Origin: Eoetvoesiella caeni
GTDB taxonomy: Bacteria > Pseudomonadota > Gammaproteobacteria > Burkholderiales > Burkholderiaceae_B
Assembly (NCBI RefSeq): GCF_003315175.1
Contig: NZ_QNRQ01000010.1
Coordinates: forward strand, 62,001 to 126,000
Reading direction: 5' to 3'
Length of the DNA stretch: 64,000 bases
Each line of letters starts with the position of its first letter. Position 1 is the first letter of the stretch. Positions 37,268 through 44,875 of this stretch are shown here, in pieces. A program made the translations under genes and the position numbers. A model generated the notes under the pieces. It ran no database searches, had not been told where the DNA came from, and saw nothing but the letters and a program-made list of their open reading frames with translations.

Positions 37268-37573
37268 TCAGAATTCGGACGGCAGCCCGATCAGGGTGGC
37301 ATTGCGCCCCGTATCGGTGACGATGCGGATGCGTAGCTCACGGGTGACGACATAGTGCGCGTCGAGCCGCTCGCCGCCGATCAATGCAGCGTTGTTCCGC
37401 TGCCACTGATCATCCGAAATGTCACCCCAGTCACCACGCAGGTAGCGCTCCAGGTAAGGGATGGGATCGAGTCGGCCTTCGTGCATGAGGCGCTCGACGC
37501 CTTCGCTGAACGCCAGTGCGCCGATCTCGAACAACCGCTTGCGGCGATATTGATCGTGATGCGTAAAGGACAT
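37268..37573 (-). CDS. Small ICE protein, paralogue A
   Basis: A 101-residue uncharacterised protein. Its C-terminal two thirds (from GRLDPIPYLERYLRGDWGD) resembles the next gene upstream, with shared GRLxP, GDWGD, NxAAL and a final LP-E-aromatic end. The pair looks like an old tandem duplication. The start at 37573 follows a GGAG site. No catalytic motif is visible. Confidence 0.65.
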   Translation of the reverse strand: MSFTHHDQYRRKRLFEIGALAFSEGVERLMHEGRLDPIPYLERYLRGDWGDISDDQWQRNNAALIGGERLDAHYVVTRELRIRIVTDTGRNATLIGLPSEF

Positions 37574-37676
37574 GGCGATGCTCCATAAAAGATGAGACAT
37601 GCACCCACCACGCAGTGATGAAATGTTGCGTAGCGGAGTGCAAGCTGCGGCGCCGGGCCGCTGGGCTAAGGGCGAA

Positions 37677-37988
37677 TCAATACTCGTCGGGCAGCAGCAA
37701 GGTCGTGACGCTGCGATCCCATTCGGTGATGATCCAGAGCTTCAGGCCGGGTGCGACCTGGTAGGACGAAAACAGGCGATCCTCGCCGGACTTCAGCGCG
37801 GCATCGTTCTGGTGCCTGTCGCTGTCGTCCAGATCGCCCCAGTCGCCGCCGAGGTGGCGGCGCAGGAACGCGGCGGGGTTGAGCCGGCCCTGTTGGACCA
37901 GTTCATCGACCCCGATAGTCATAACCACTTGCCCAGGCGAGAAACGCGGGCTCTGGACCAGGCTGATGAAAACGGCTTCGGTTGCCAT
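37677..37988 (-). CDS. Small ICE protein, paralogue B
   Basis: A 103-residue uncharacterised protein and paralogue of its downstream neighbour (GRLNPAAFLRRHLGGDWGD, NDAAL, LLLPDEY). Proteins of this type accompany the helicase and methylase genes in ICEs and large plasmids. It has its own leader hairpin upstream (38023-38050). Confidence 0.65.
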   Translation of the reverse strand: MATEAVFISLVQSPRFSPGQVVMTIGVDELVQQGRLNPAAFLRRHLGGDWGDLDDSDRHQNDAALKSGEDRLFSSYQVAPGLKLWIITEWDRSVTTLLLPDEY

Positions 37989-38022
37989 GGCTCACTCCTT
38001 GAAAATGGTGAGGCCACGGCAC

Positions 38023-38050
38023 CCCATCGGGGCGACTGGACCCCGGTGGG
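38023..38050 (-). promoter_or_regulatory. Structured leader hairpin
   Basis: CCCA (38023-38026) pairs with TGGG (38047-38050), and GGGG (38029-38032) with CCCC (38041-38044), around an 8-base loop. Most family members have CCCG or CCCGC with CGGG or GCGGG at this place, so this is a compensated pair change. It precedes the gene starting at 37988. Confidence 0.65.
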
Positions 38051-38091
38051 TGGAAGAAAATGACGGCGAACCGTCGACGTTGGAGAAACGA

Positions 38092-39201
38092 TTAGCGGAT
38101 GGTCAACACCTCGCCCCGTGTTGGGGAGCTTGGTGTCATGTCCCACGCGCGGATGACAGGTACGAACTTGTCGGTGAGGATGCGGGTCTCGGCCACTGAG
38201 CCGTCGTCGCGTTCGGTGAACTCGCGCTGGAGCGTCTTGTCCTTGTGGGTATCACCTTTGACGACAAGCAGGCGCCCTGTCTTTGAGCGCACCACGCCGG
38301 AGATCGCGCCCGCAGCCAATGCCAGGGCGAGATGCCAGTGCGACAAGGCGCGCGCCGGTGGGCGCAGCGACTGCTGCGCGACCCCCAGGTGCGTGTCCAG
38401 CGACGGCCACAGGCCCTGGAGACGGCCCACCTCATCGGCGAACTGCTCGGGCTCCATCGTCACGCGAAAGAACTGTTCCGGCTCGGCCGCACTGGTGGGG
38501 ACGATGTACGGCAGGAAGGGCCATTGGCTCGGCAGCTCCTCGGCTTCGGTATCGCCTTGCCCGATCTGCAACAGCAGATTGCGCACGGCCTTGGCCGAAT
38601 CCGGTGCCAGCTCTCGCTGGCGCGAGCGCCGGCCGAAGATCACCACCTGCTTGAACTGCGTGTCCACCGCTCGATAGATGCGAAGATCCGTGTAGTGGCG
38701 CGTCAGCCAGCCGACCAGTTCGGCGTCGAGGACGTAGCCCGGGACGATGAAGACCAGCACGCCGCCGTACTGCAACAGCGACAGGCTACGCTGGTAGAAC
38801 AGCTTTTCGAGGCGGGCACGGCCCTGGCCCTGATAGCCGATGTTGCCGTTGACGTCCTTGGACAGGTCGCCATACGGCGGGTTGAGCCAGAGCAGCCCGA
38901 ACGACTGCTTGGAGATCATCGTGTCCATCAGGTCTGCGTGCAGGCAGTGATCGACCAGACCGCGGGCATGGCGTGCCCGCTCCGCGTCGAACTCGACGGC
39001 GAACGCTTTGGCCTGCTCGCGCCCGAGGGCATGAGCGGCTTCGGCGATCGCCACGCCTTCGCCGGCGCAAGGATCGAGGATGTACATTGGCCCGTCGCTG
39101 GGCATCAGTGCGTTCAGCGCTCTTTCGAGCGTGGGTTCGTCGGTCGGGTAATACCCGTTCTTGGCGAAATTGCGGGCAAGCCGCGGGAACATGAGGGCCA
39201 T
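38092..39201 (-). CDS. DUF6094-type SAM-dependent methyltransferase-like protein
   Basis: A 369-residue protein with a class I methyltransferase core. The SAM-binding motif is DPCAGEG (about residue 43), and the catalytic motif NPPYG (about residue 105) is typical of N6-adenine or N4-cytosine DNA methyltransferases. The C-terminal half is unique. The start at 39201 gives the family N-terminus (LARNFAKNGYYPTDEPT). It may methylate ICE DNA to escape restriction, or form a unit with the helicase downstream. Specificity is unknown. Confidence 0.75.
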   Translation of the reverse strand: MALMFPRLARNFAKNGYYPTDEPTLERALNALMPSDGPMYILDPCAGEGVAIAEAAHALGREQAKAFAVEFDAERARHARGLVDHCLHADLMDTMISKQSFGLLWLNPPYGDLSKDVNGNIGYQGQGRARLEKLFYQRSLSLLQYGGVLVFIVPGYVLDAELVGWLTRHYTDLRIYRAVDTQFKQVVIFGRRSRQRELAPDSAKAVRNLLLQIGQGDTEAEELPSQWPFLPYIVPTSAAEPEQFFRVTMEPEQFADEVGRLQGLWPSLDTHLGVAQQSLRPPARALSHWHLALALAAGAISGVVRSKTGRLLVVKGDTHKDKTLQREFTERDDGSVAETRILTDKFVPVIRAWDMTPSSPTRGEVLTIR

Positions 39202-39234
39202 GGAAATCTCCTGAGTAGCATGGATAAAAGAAAG

Positions 39235-39272
39235 CGGACGTGCGTGGCCGGTGCGCCACGGATGCACGTCCG
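39235..39272 (-). promoter_or_regulatory. Structured leader hairpin of the methyltransferase-like gene
   Basis: CGGACGTGC (39235-39243) pairs with GCACGTCCG (39264-39272), and inside it GTGGC (39244-39248) pairs with GCCAC (39255-39259). This is a 14-pair stem with a small bulge, 34 bases before the start codon. The sequence differs from the GGGG-type leaders but the position is the same. Confidence 0.65.
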
Positions 39273-39289
39273 GTGCAGAGGTAGAGGCC

Positions 39290-39946
39290 TCACGCCGCCG
39301 CTTTGAGCAGTGGTTCAGAAGCCAGCCCAGACGGATGCGGCTCAGTGGTGAGTACGTCATTGCGAATCAGACCGCCCAGCGCCTGAGTCAGCGCTGGCAC
39401 GTCGATGGCGAGCCGATGGCCCTCCAACAGCCCGAGGGAAAAAGGAAGGCGGACCAGCATCTGACGGGTTTGCAACAGCTCCAACACCGTTTCGCGCCAG
39501 TGGTCGAGCAAGGGCAGCGGGCAGGTGTCCCGCACCAACGCCCACAGGCGATCTTGCCGGTGCGCGCTGCCCTGTGGCAGCAAAGCCAGAGCGCTGGCGT
39601 TGGCCTTGTCAGGCTTGACGCAGCGCTGGTCGAACAGCCACAGATTGGACAAAGAACCGAACAGGGTGCGCCGGAAGACGCGCGTGGTGCGCTTCTCCAG
39701 GCGATCGACGTTGCCGATGAACACCGGGACGCTGTCGCCCTGATCGGTGATGATGTGAAACTGGTCCAGTCCCTGCTCACTCTGCCCGAGGGTCAGGCAA
39801 GCGAGGAACTGCTGGACGGCGGTGTCGCGTGCCCAGATCGAGACGAAGATCAGATCGCCTTGGTCATCGCCAACGCAAGCGTCGGCCATGACGTCCGGGC
39901 ACTCGTCGATGCGGTATAGCGGCTGTGGAGATGAAAGTACGGGCAT
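39290..39946 (-). CDS. Uncharacterised ICE protein (218 aa)
   Basis: A soluble 218-residue protein with an acidic N-terminus (DECPDVMADACVGDDQGDLIFVSIWARD) and a basic middle part (DRLEKRTTRVFRRTLFGSLS). I do not recognise the family. It sits in the row of small minus-strand genes, each with its own leader, between the methyltransferase-like gene and a 113-residue protein gene. Confidence 0.6.
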   Translation of the reverse strand: MPVLSSPQPLYRIDECPDVMADACVGDDQGDLIFVSIWARDTAVQQFLACLTLGQSEQGLDQFHIITDQGDSVPVFIGNVDRLEKRTTRVFRRTLFGSLSNLWLFDQRCVKPDKANASALALLPQGSAHRQDRLWALVRDTCPLPLLDHWRETVLELLQTRQMLVRLPFSLGLLEGHRLAIDVPALTQALGGLIRNDVLTTEPHPSGLASEPLLKAAA

Positions 39947-39980
39947 GGTGGAGTCCTCGATGAAATGAGGGGCAGCACCG

Positions 39981-40010
39981 CCCGCAAGGGGCAGTGGCTG
40001 CCCCGCTGGG
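39981..40010 (-). promoter_or_regulatory. Structured leader hairpin
   Basis: GGGGCAG (39988-39994) pairs with CTGCCCC (39998-40004) over a 3-base loop. Flanking CCCGC (39981-39985) can pair with GCTGGG just outside. It is 35 bases before the start at 39946. Confidence 0.6.
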
Positions 40011-40066
40011 GGAAAAAATACGGACGGCTCGGGGCGAACTCCCCGTGTCGAGCGCTGTAAAGGCCG

Positions 40067-40408
40067 TCAGGGCCAGACTTCAGTGAAAGAACCGTCGGCC
40101 TGATGCTTGACGACACGGTTGCCGACGTTCTTGACGTAGTCCTGCTGGACTTCGGTGAACATGCTTTCGGGCACGTCGATGTGAAAATGGCGCAGGACCT
40201 CACGGAAGTAGTCCGGGCCGTGGCCGAACGGGTCTTCCTCTTGCCAGTTGCTGTACAGGAAATCCTCGCACTCGACCTTCATGGCGCTGTCGATCAACTC
40301 GGCAGGCTTGTGGATGGTCAGGAAGAAGTAACGCATCGGCCGATCCCAGCCGAGGGCAACGGTGATGGGAAACCCCTTGTGAAGCGTCTCGAAATGGTGC
40401 TGGCTCAT
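40067..40408 (-). CDS. Uncharacterised ICE protein (113 aa)
   Basis: A 113-residue soluble protein, predicted mixed alpha/beta, with an aromatic-rich acidic middle (FLYSNWQEEDPFGHGPDYF). The family is not recognised. It is a single gene with its own leader hairpin (40442-40470) in the small-gene row. Confidence 0.55.
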   Translation of the reverse strand: MSQHHFETLHKGFPITVALGWDRPMRYFFLTIHKPAELIDSAMKVECEDFLYSNWQEEDPFGHGPDYFREVLRHFHIDVPESMFTEVQQDYVKNVGNRVVKHQADGSFTEVWP

Positions 40409-40441
40409 GGTGGTGTCCTTGGATGAGTTGAAACAGTACTG

Positions 40442-40470
40442 CCCGTAGGGGCAGGCGCGGCCCCAGCGGG
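40442..40470 (-). promoter_or_regulatory. Structured leader hairpin
   Basis: CCCG (40442-40445) pairs with CGGG (40467-40470), and GGGG (40448-40451) with CCCC (40461-40464). It lies 34 bases before the start at 40408. Confidence 0.65.
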
Positions 40471-40484
40471 TGGAAGAAAGATAC

Positions 40485-40892
40485 TCAGACCGTCAGCGCC
40501 GAGGTGGATGCCGTGGTTGCCGTCGGAGTGCGCCGGCGCGCGTGGTAGGCGCGAACGCCTGCGCGCCAATCGGCACACTGCTCCGGCGCGAGGTCTAGAT
40601 AAGAGAGCGGGCACGCGTAGTAGTACGGGTGCATGGACTCGTCCAGCGGCTTGTAGCCCCACTGGTCGCCGCTGCGTTCAAGCAGATCGCAGCGGATGTA
40701 GCGCAGGGACTGGCCCGGCGCGAGATCACGATGCACGCCTTCGGCCTTGGCCGTCACTTGCGCGACGGACCAAAGGACGTTGCCGCGCAGTGCGTGGGCG
40801 ATGACCTTGACGCTGGCGCGCTCGGTCTCTTGCGGTGCGATCAGCTCCGCGATCAGTTCAGACCGCGACTGGGGGGAGAAATACCAGCCCAT
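40485..40892 (-). CDS. Uncharacterised ICE protein (135 aa)
   Basis: A 135-residue soluble protein starting MGWYFSPQSR, with a Tyr/Cys-rich segment (MHPYYYACPLSYLDLAP) and a low-complexity Thr/Ser tail. Related proteins occur in ICE and plasmid accessory regions. The function is unknown. It has its own leader (40926-40950). Confidence 0.6.
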   Translation of the reverse strand: MGWYFSPQSRSELIAELIAPQETERASVKVIAHALRGNVLWSVAQVTAKAEGVHRDLAPGQSLRYIRCDLLERSGDQWGYKPLDESMHPYYYACPLSYLDLAPEQCADWRAGVRAYHARRRTPTATTASTSALTV

Positions 40893-40925
40893 AAGAAGCC
40901 TCCTGAAAAATGGGCCGGAGGCTTC

Positions 40926-40950
40926 CCCGCTGGGGAGAAACCCCGGCGGG
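40926..40950 (-). promoter_or_regulatory. Structured leader hairpin (best-formed example)
   Basis: CCCGC (40926-40930) pairs with GCGGG (40946-40950), and GGGG (40932-40935) with CCCC (40941-40944), around a 5-base loop. It is 34 bases before the start at 40892. A TTTTCATC-type pyrimidine-rich run precedes it and a CTCC/GGAG ribosome site follows. The same plan recurs before at least nine other genes, with compensating base changes. Confidence 0.7.
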
Positions 40951-40994
40951 TGATGAAAAGCCGCAAGTGCGGCGCAGGAACCTATGCTTTGCCC

Positions 40995-41336
40995 TTAGTC
41001 CCAGTCGTCATCGTCGCGATCACAACCGGCCGGGCAGTAGCCGAACTCGATCCCGTGCGAGCAGTAGCCATGCTCCGCATTCCAGTTTTGGGTTTCCTGC
41101 CGTTCGGCAGGCGTTGCGTAGTCCCATTCCTGGGTCGCGATTTCCAGGGCATGAGCGCGCTGGTCTTCCGGCAACCGACTGGCTTGCGCATCGATCTCCG
41201 AACTGAAAAGCGTGACCCAATGATCCCAGGACAGGCCGCAACCACGCTGGGCGTACTCGGCGGCTGTCTTGCAGACAGCGCGCCACGCGGGTTCGTCCAG
41301 CGTGGAATGAGGTGCATCGCAAGCGATGGTAGACAT
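40995..41336 (-). CDS. Uncharacterised ICE protein (113 aa)
   Basis: A 113-residue acidic protein that ends with a cysteine cluster (HGYCSHGIEFGYCPAGC, about residues 88-104) and an acidic tail, which could bind a metal. The N-terminal part is helical. The family is not recognised. It has its own leader (41370-41395). Confidence 0.55.
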   Translation of the reverse strand: MSTIACDAPHSTLDEPAWRAVCKTAAEYAQRGCGLSWDHWVTLFSSEIDAQASRLPEDQRAHALEIATQEWDYATPAERQETQNWNAEHGYCSHGIEFGYCPAGCDRDDDDWD

Positions 41337-41369
41337 GATGGATATCTCCAGAAGAAAGCCGGAGCCTCC

Positions 41370-41395
41370 CCCGCATGGGGAAGGCCCCCGGCGGG
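41370..41395 (-). promoter_or_regulatory. Structured leader hairpin
   Basis: CCCGC (41370-41374) pairs with GCGGG (41391-41395), and GGGG (41377-41380) with CCCC (41386-41389). It lies 34 bases before the start at 41336. Confidence 0.65.
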
Positions 41396-41428
41396 TGGAA
41401 GAAGAACACTACGGATGCGGCTCTGCGA

Positions 41429-42118
41429 TCACGCAGGTTGCAGTTCGGCCTGGCGGCTCCACTCCTGCGTCTTGAAGTCCAGCGCGTAACCCAGTTCGCC
41501 CAGACGGGCGATCTGCGCGCGCAGGGTGCGGCGATCGATGGTCGAATCCAGTTTCACGGACTGGCCCAACGGCCACAGCAAGCCGAACAACGCAGCGTCG
41601 CCCTCTTCGGTGCTGCCGGGGGCAGCGACTGCCGCAGACGGGGCCGCATCCGCACCGAAGGGCGTGGTATCGACCAATGGATCCGCTGACGCCCGCACTG
41701 GGGCGGGTTTGGCGGGTCTGGACACTTTGGCGGGCTTGGCCGGCGTTGCCGCAGGCGGCGCGCCCGACTCTTCATCGAGCGGATCGACATCCTGGATGGC
41801 GAAGCTGCGTGCTTCGTCACCACTGAGTTTATCGATGCCAAAGAGCGTCATCCCGTCCAGGCTGGCGCGGATTTCGAACCGCATGCCGCCGCCAACCGGA
41901 TAGGACTTGGGAAAGATGTAGCGGATGATAAATTCCCCGTCGTATTTACCTTCGTGGTACTGCTCGAGTTCCGGATCCTTGACCTCAAACACGCCGAGGT
42001 GGGTACTGAGCCGGCCGACTGTGAACGGGCCATTGCGACCACGAATGGTGCGCAGCGCAAGCTGCCCAGGGACGACGATGGGCGAGACCGATCTCTCGGG
42101 TGCCAATGTGACCGCCAT
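41429..42118 (-). CDS. DUF3275 family protein
   Basis: A 229-residue protein. Residues 15-110 (GQLALRTIRGRNGPFTVGRLSTHLG, then FEVKDPELEQYHEGKYDGEF) match my recollection of DUF3275, seen in ICEs and large plasmids. An Ala/Pro-rich linker leads to a C-terminal helical segment. The start at 42118 is the Met before AVTLAPERS. The function is unknown; single-stranded DNA binding has been suggested by context only. Confidence 0.7.
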   Translation of the reverse strand: MAVTLAPERSVSPIVVPGQLALRTIRGRNGPFTVGRLSTHLGVFEVKDPELEQYHEGKYDGEFIIRYIFPKSYPVGGGMRFEIRASLDGMTLFGIDKLSGDEARSFAIQDVDPLDEESGAPPAATPAKPAKVSRPAKPAPVRASADPLVDTTPFGADAAPSAAVAAPGSTEEGDAALFGLLWPLGQSVKLDSTIDRRTLRAQIARLGELGYALDFKTQEWSRQAELQPA

Positions 42119-42177
42119 GATGATTCTCCTTGAGCGTTTAGGAAGAACAGCAAGGACCCACAAGGGGCCCCGTCAGG

Positions 42178-43134
42178 TCAGAACGAAGCAGCTGCCATCG
42201 GCGTCTGCTGCTGGACTTCTCCTTCAGGCTCGCGCTCAGCGGACTGCGAAGGTTGGTCGGCAGCGGCACCCACGGCTTCAGGCCCGGGTACATGCTCTGC
42301 TTCGGGCACGACAACGTCTTCAGCCTCCGACGCAGTTGCGTCTTGGGCCTGGGGTGCCTCGGCTTGCGCCTGGATCGCCGGATAGACCTGGGTGCCGTCG
42401 ATCTTGATCAGACCGATATGGATCAGTGTCGATTCCAGGCTTGCGGCCGGTTCGCCAGCGCGCTCACCCTTGGTGCGAATGTACGGATCGATCTTCATGT
42501 CGCCCAGGCGAAACGCAATCAACACCTTGCTGTCCCCTTCAATAGCCTGTACGCAACGGCGCACCAGATGCTCGGCATCGGGGGAGGCGACGATTGTGTT
42601 GAAGTACCGATACTCCGGTTCATCGACGGGCCCGGTGAGCGCAGCGATGGTGCACGACAGGAAAGGATCGCCAGCCTTGGGGGTGACGTCCTTCGGACGG
42701 TTCAGGTAACCGATGCCATGGGTGGTCAGTTCGTGCTGAGTGATCTGGGCCAGTTCAGCCCGGTCGACCGGCTCGGCTTTGAGCAGTCGCGCTTTCAGAG
42801 ATGCGGCCGCTTCACCCTTGCGTTCACCTTTTTCGCGAATATACGCATCGCCCCACACATCACCAAGGCGAAAGCGCACCAGCGGGCGCTGCCTGGAATC
42901 ATCGGCGCCGATATAGCGCCCAACGAGTTTTTTCGCCTCTGTGCCAGCAACCTTGACGTCGAAATAACGATAGCTGGGATCCGTAACGGAGCCGACCAGC
43001 GCGGCGATGGTGCATGCCAGGAAGGGTTCGGCACGGCGGCCGCCTCTGACGGGTACTTCGCGGGCACGCTGCAAGTACCCGATACCCGAGGTATGGATGT
43101 CGAAATATGACTTTTCGTTGGATGGGGTGTTCAT
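42178..43134 (-). CDS. DUF3577 / STY4534-family ICE protein with tandem duplicated domain
   Basis: A 318-residue protein. Residues 9-123 and 133-243 are two copies of one domain: each has a GIGYL start, PFLxCTIAAL, a YRYF block, FRLGD, then PYIR or AYIR followed by KGER and AASL. The last 75 residues are an acidic Ala/Pro/Glu tail. Families of this type are linked to ICE replication in annotation, but the biochemistry is unknown. It has both a leader hairpin and the upstream multi-stem element. Confidence 0.75.
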   Translation of the reverse strand: MNTPSNEKSYFDIHTSGIGYLQRAREVPVRGGRRAEPFLACTIAALVGSVTDPSYRYFDVKVAGTEAKKLVGRYIGADDSRQRPLVRFRLGDVWGDAYIREKGERKGEAAASLKARLLKAEPVDRAELAQITQHELTTHGIGYLNRPKDVTPKAGDPFLSCTIAALTGPVDEPEYRYFNTIVASPDAEHLVRRCVQAIEGDSKVLIAFRLGDMKIDPYIRTKGERAGEPAASLESTLIHIGLIKIDGTQVYPAIQAQAEAPQAQDATASEAEDVVVPEAEHVPGPEAVGAAADQPSQSAEREPEGEVQQQTPMAAASF

Positions 43135-43172
43135 GGTGAATCTCCATTGCGAAGAAGCGGAGACACACCTGC

Positions 43173-43210
43173 CCCACGATGCGGGAAATGGTGCGTAACC
43201 CCGCGGTGGG
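43173..43210 (-). promoter_or_regulatory. Structured leader hairpin of the DUF3577 gene
   Basis: CCCAC (43173-43177) pairs with GTGGG (43206-43210), and GCGGG (43181-43185) with CCCGC (43200-43204), around a 14-base loop. This swaps the base pairs of the standard leader while keeping both stems. Confidence 0.65.
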
Positions 43211-43250
43211 TTGATAAAGCAAAGGCATCCACCACCAGAGACTGGTGGCC

Positions 43251-43352
43251 GCTCGCAAGCGGATGCGGTGCGAGCTGGGTAATCAACGCGGTCAAACCGC
43301 GCCGTAGCCTTGAAGATCGTGGCTACCTGGGATGCTGCTGACGGCTGTCAGC
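43251..43352 (-). promoter_or_regulatory. Multi-stem leader element, copy A
   Basis: Four stems in fixed order: GCTCGCA/TGCGAGC (43251-43257, 43269-43275), CGCGGT/ACCGCG (43287-43292, 43296-43301), GTAGCC/GGCTAC (43304-43309, 43321-43326) and GCTGAC/GTCAGC (43337-43342, 43347-43352). Copies B, C and D show the same order with different but still paired bases. Confidence 0.65.
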
Positions 43353-43447
43353 AAGGCATGGCCTTAGCATGGCTAGGCCCTGATCGCGCGACAGCAATCA
43401 ATCGGCATTCAGGCGCTTCCGTTTATCCTCGCTGTTTGGCGTCATGC

Positions 43448-43483
43448 AAAAAGAAGCCCTCCACCCGAATGGATGGAAGGCTT
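43448..43483 (-). terminator. Rho-independent terminator
   Basis: On the minus strand, AAGCC-T-TCCA pairs with TGGA-x-GGCTT (43474-43483 with 43454-43463) and is followed by CTTTTTG. It ends the unit of the 270- and 54-residue genes and separates it from the DUF3577 gene. Confidence 0.7.
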
Positions 43484-43559
43484 GGGATGGCAGGCTGCCA
43501 GCAGGGCTGGGCCTCAGCCGTAGTGCTGCTGGGCTTCCCGCCCTGAAACGAAACGTGCG

Positions 43560-43724
43560 TCACGGCCAATCGAGACCGGCAACGGCAAGCTTCGAGTCTC
43601 TTCTGTCGAAAAGCGCGTCGCCTGATCGAACTGGACCCAACCCGTTGGGCCAGAAGCCAGCGCCGTCATTGACGGCCGACTCGTTGGGCGAATGCACCAC
43701 CCAGCAGTCGCCCACCTCGCGCAT
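43560..43724 (-). CDS. Small translationally coupled ICE protein (54 aa)
   Basis: Its ATG at 43724 overlaps the stop of the preceding gene (TGATG), which implies coupled translation. The 54-residue product contains WVVHSPNESAVNDGAGFWPNG, and the AGFW segment is reminiscent of short plasmid- and ICE-borne proteins. A terminator follows about 80 bases downstream. The function is unknown. The coupling and the clean stop make it more likely than a chance frame. Confidence 0.55.
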   Translation of the reverse strand: MREVGDCWVVHSPNESAVNDGAGFWPNGLGPVRSGDALFDRRDSKLAVAGLDWP

Positions 43725-44536
43725 CATGCCGGAACCGCGCGGCGTCGCCGGGGCGTCTTGGTGTCGATCACGCTCACGCTGATCTGGCGCCATCGCCCAT
43801 CATCGATGAGATGTTCCAGCACTTCACCGAGCATGTCGAAGTACACCTCGTCGTGCCGATCGACTAGCTCACCGTCGCGGTGCAGCTCCACCGCATAAGT
43901 GTCGCCCGCGCGGTCATACAGTACAGTCACCCGCCCCGTGAACTTCGCAGTCGAGACCGTGAAGCTAATCGACGGAGGTGTTTCGATGATCTTGGCCGGC
44001 GTGGGGTCGATCCAGGTGAAATCATGGGCGCCTGCATCGACCAGCATGTGAGTGATGCGCCGAAATCCATCGGGGGCCGGCATTTCCTCCAACTGCTGGA
44101 TGAGCTGGCCCAGTTCCATGCACTGCGGCTCGGGGACGGGCAGCTTGGCTGGCGCGGAACCGAGGATGTGCCTGGTGATGGTATAGGGAACGCCATCCGA
44201 GCCCTTCTCGGTGATTACTTCTGGGATGTCAGCACGCAGGCCGTCGAAACGGCGCCGCGCGTAGGGCTGGACATGCACCTTGGCTCCCTCATTAGGAACG
44301 GCGGTTACCAGCTTGGGATCAAGCACCGCGAACTCGCTGGGCTTGAGCTTGACGACGATGGCGTCGTCATTGGCCGCGACCACCTTGCCGTCGAAGGGTT
44401 GGGGGTCAATAGCGAAGCCCAGCGCCGAGGGCTGTGGCACACCATCGAAAACGCGGTATTTGAATGAGCGCACATTGCGAGGCACATGGCCTGCGACGAG
44501 CGTGGGCATCATGGTTTTAATGACAGATCGATCCAT
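43724..44536 (-). CDS. Uncharacterised ICE/plasmid protein (270 aa)
   Basis: A 270-residue soluble protein. The N-terminal half is beta-rich (VPRNVRSFKYRVFDGVPQPS, then GKVVAANDDAIVVKL), and the C-terminal half has an alpha/beta region ending in a basic tail. I do not recognise a family with confidence. The start at 44536 has a GGAG site and a strong leader hairpin (44572-44599). It is coupled to a 54-residue gene. Confidence 0.6.
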   Translation of the reverse strand: MDRSVIKTMMPTLVAGHVPRNVRSFKYRVFDGVPQPSALGFAIDPQPFDGKVVAANDDAIVVKLKPSEFAVLDPKLVTAVPNEGAKVHVQPYARRRFDGLRADIPEVITEKGSDGVPYTITRHILGSAPAKLPVPEPQCMELGQLIQQLEEMPAPDGFRRITHMLVDAGAHDFTWIDPTPAKIIETPPSISFTVSTAKFTGRVTVLYDRAGDTYAVELHRDGELVDRHDEVYFDMLGEVLEHLIDDGRWRQISVSVIDTKTPRRRRAVPA

Positions 44537-44571
44537 GGGGATCTCCTTGGGAAGAAACACAGGACTCCCCG

Positions 44572-44599
44572 CCCACAAGGGAGGGGAATCCCTTGTGGG
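44572..44599 (-). promoter_or_regulatory. Structured leader hairpin, 11-base perfect stem
   Basis: CCCACAAGGGA (44572-44582) pairs perfectly with TCCCTTGTGGG (44589-44599) over a 6-base loop, 36 bases before the start at 44536. It is the strongest stem of the family, and its pairs differ from those of the GGGG/CCCC members. Confidence 0.75.
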
Positions 44600-44653
44600 T
44601 GGATGGACGCGCTGCGCCCGTGAAAAAAGTGACCAGTGCAGTCTCCCGCACTT

Positions 44654-44700
44654 GCAGCCTGGAAGGTCTCGACTGCCTGGGCATATGTCGGCAACGCCGA
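44654..44700 (-). promoter_or_regulatory. Multi-stem leader element, copy D (partial)
   Basis: The two stems on the right-hand (plus-strand) side are kept: GCAG/CTGC (44654-44657, 44673-44676) and TCGGC/GCCGA (44688-44692, 44696-44700), joined by CTGGGCATATG. The two stems on the left-hand side are not clear in this copy. Confidence 0.5.
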
Positions 44701-44875
44701 AGCACATAGATGCAAGGATGGATCAGAGATAGGCGACTAGCACGCAGGAAATGGCGTTGCATGGCACCCAGCTTTCGGACGCTTTTGGCAGGGAACCATC
44801 CCTTGCCTGCAGATCCAGCATACGTTCAGCTGAAAGATGGTAACCGTGGGAAAAATTGATGCGTTGCGTCACGCG

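Larger units (their letters stand above)
43135..43559 (-). other. 425-base gene-free stretch: leader hairpin, multi-stem element, terminator
   Basis: From left to right it holds the DUF3577 gene's leader hairpin (43173-43210), the multi-stem element (43251-43352), and a minus-strand terminator (43448-43483) that ends the unit upstream. A promoter for the DUF3577 gene should lie between about 43350 and 43450, but no clear -35/-10 pair is visible. Confidence 0.6.
44537..44875 (-). other. 339-base gene-free stretch with leader hairpin and multi-stem element
   Basis: It holds the leader hairpin at 44572-44599 and copy D of the multi-stem element at 44654-44700. Right of about 44720 only weak hairpin potential and an A-rich run near 44850 are visible, and no gene. 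Confidence 0.5.
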
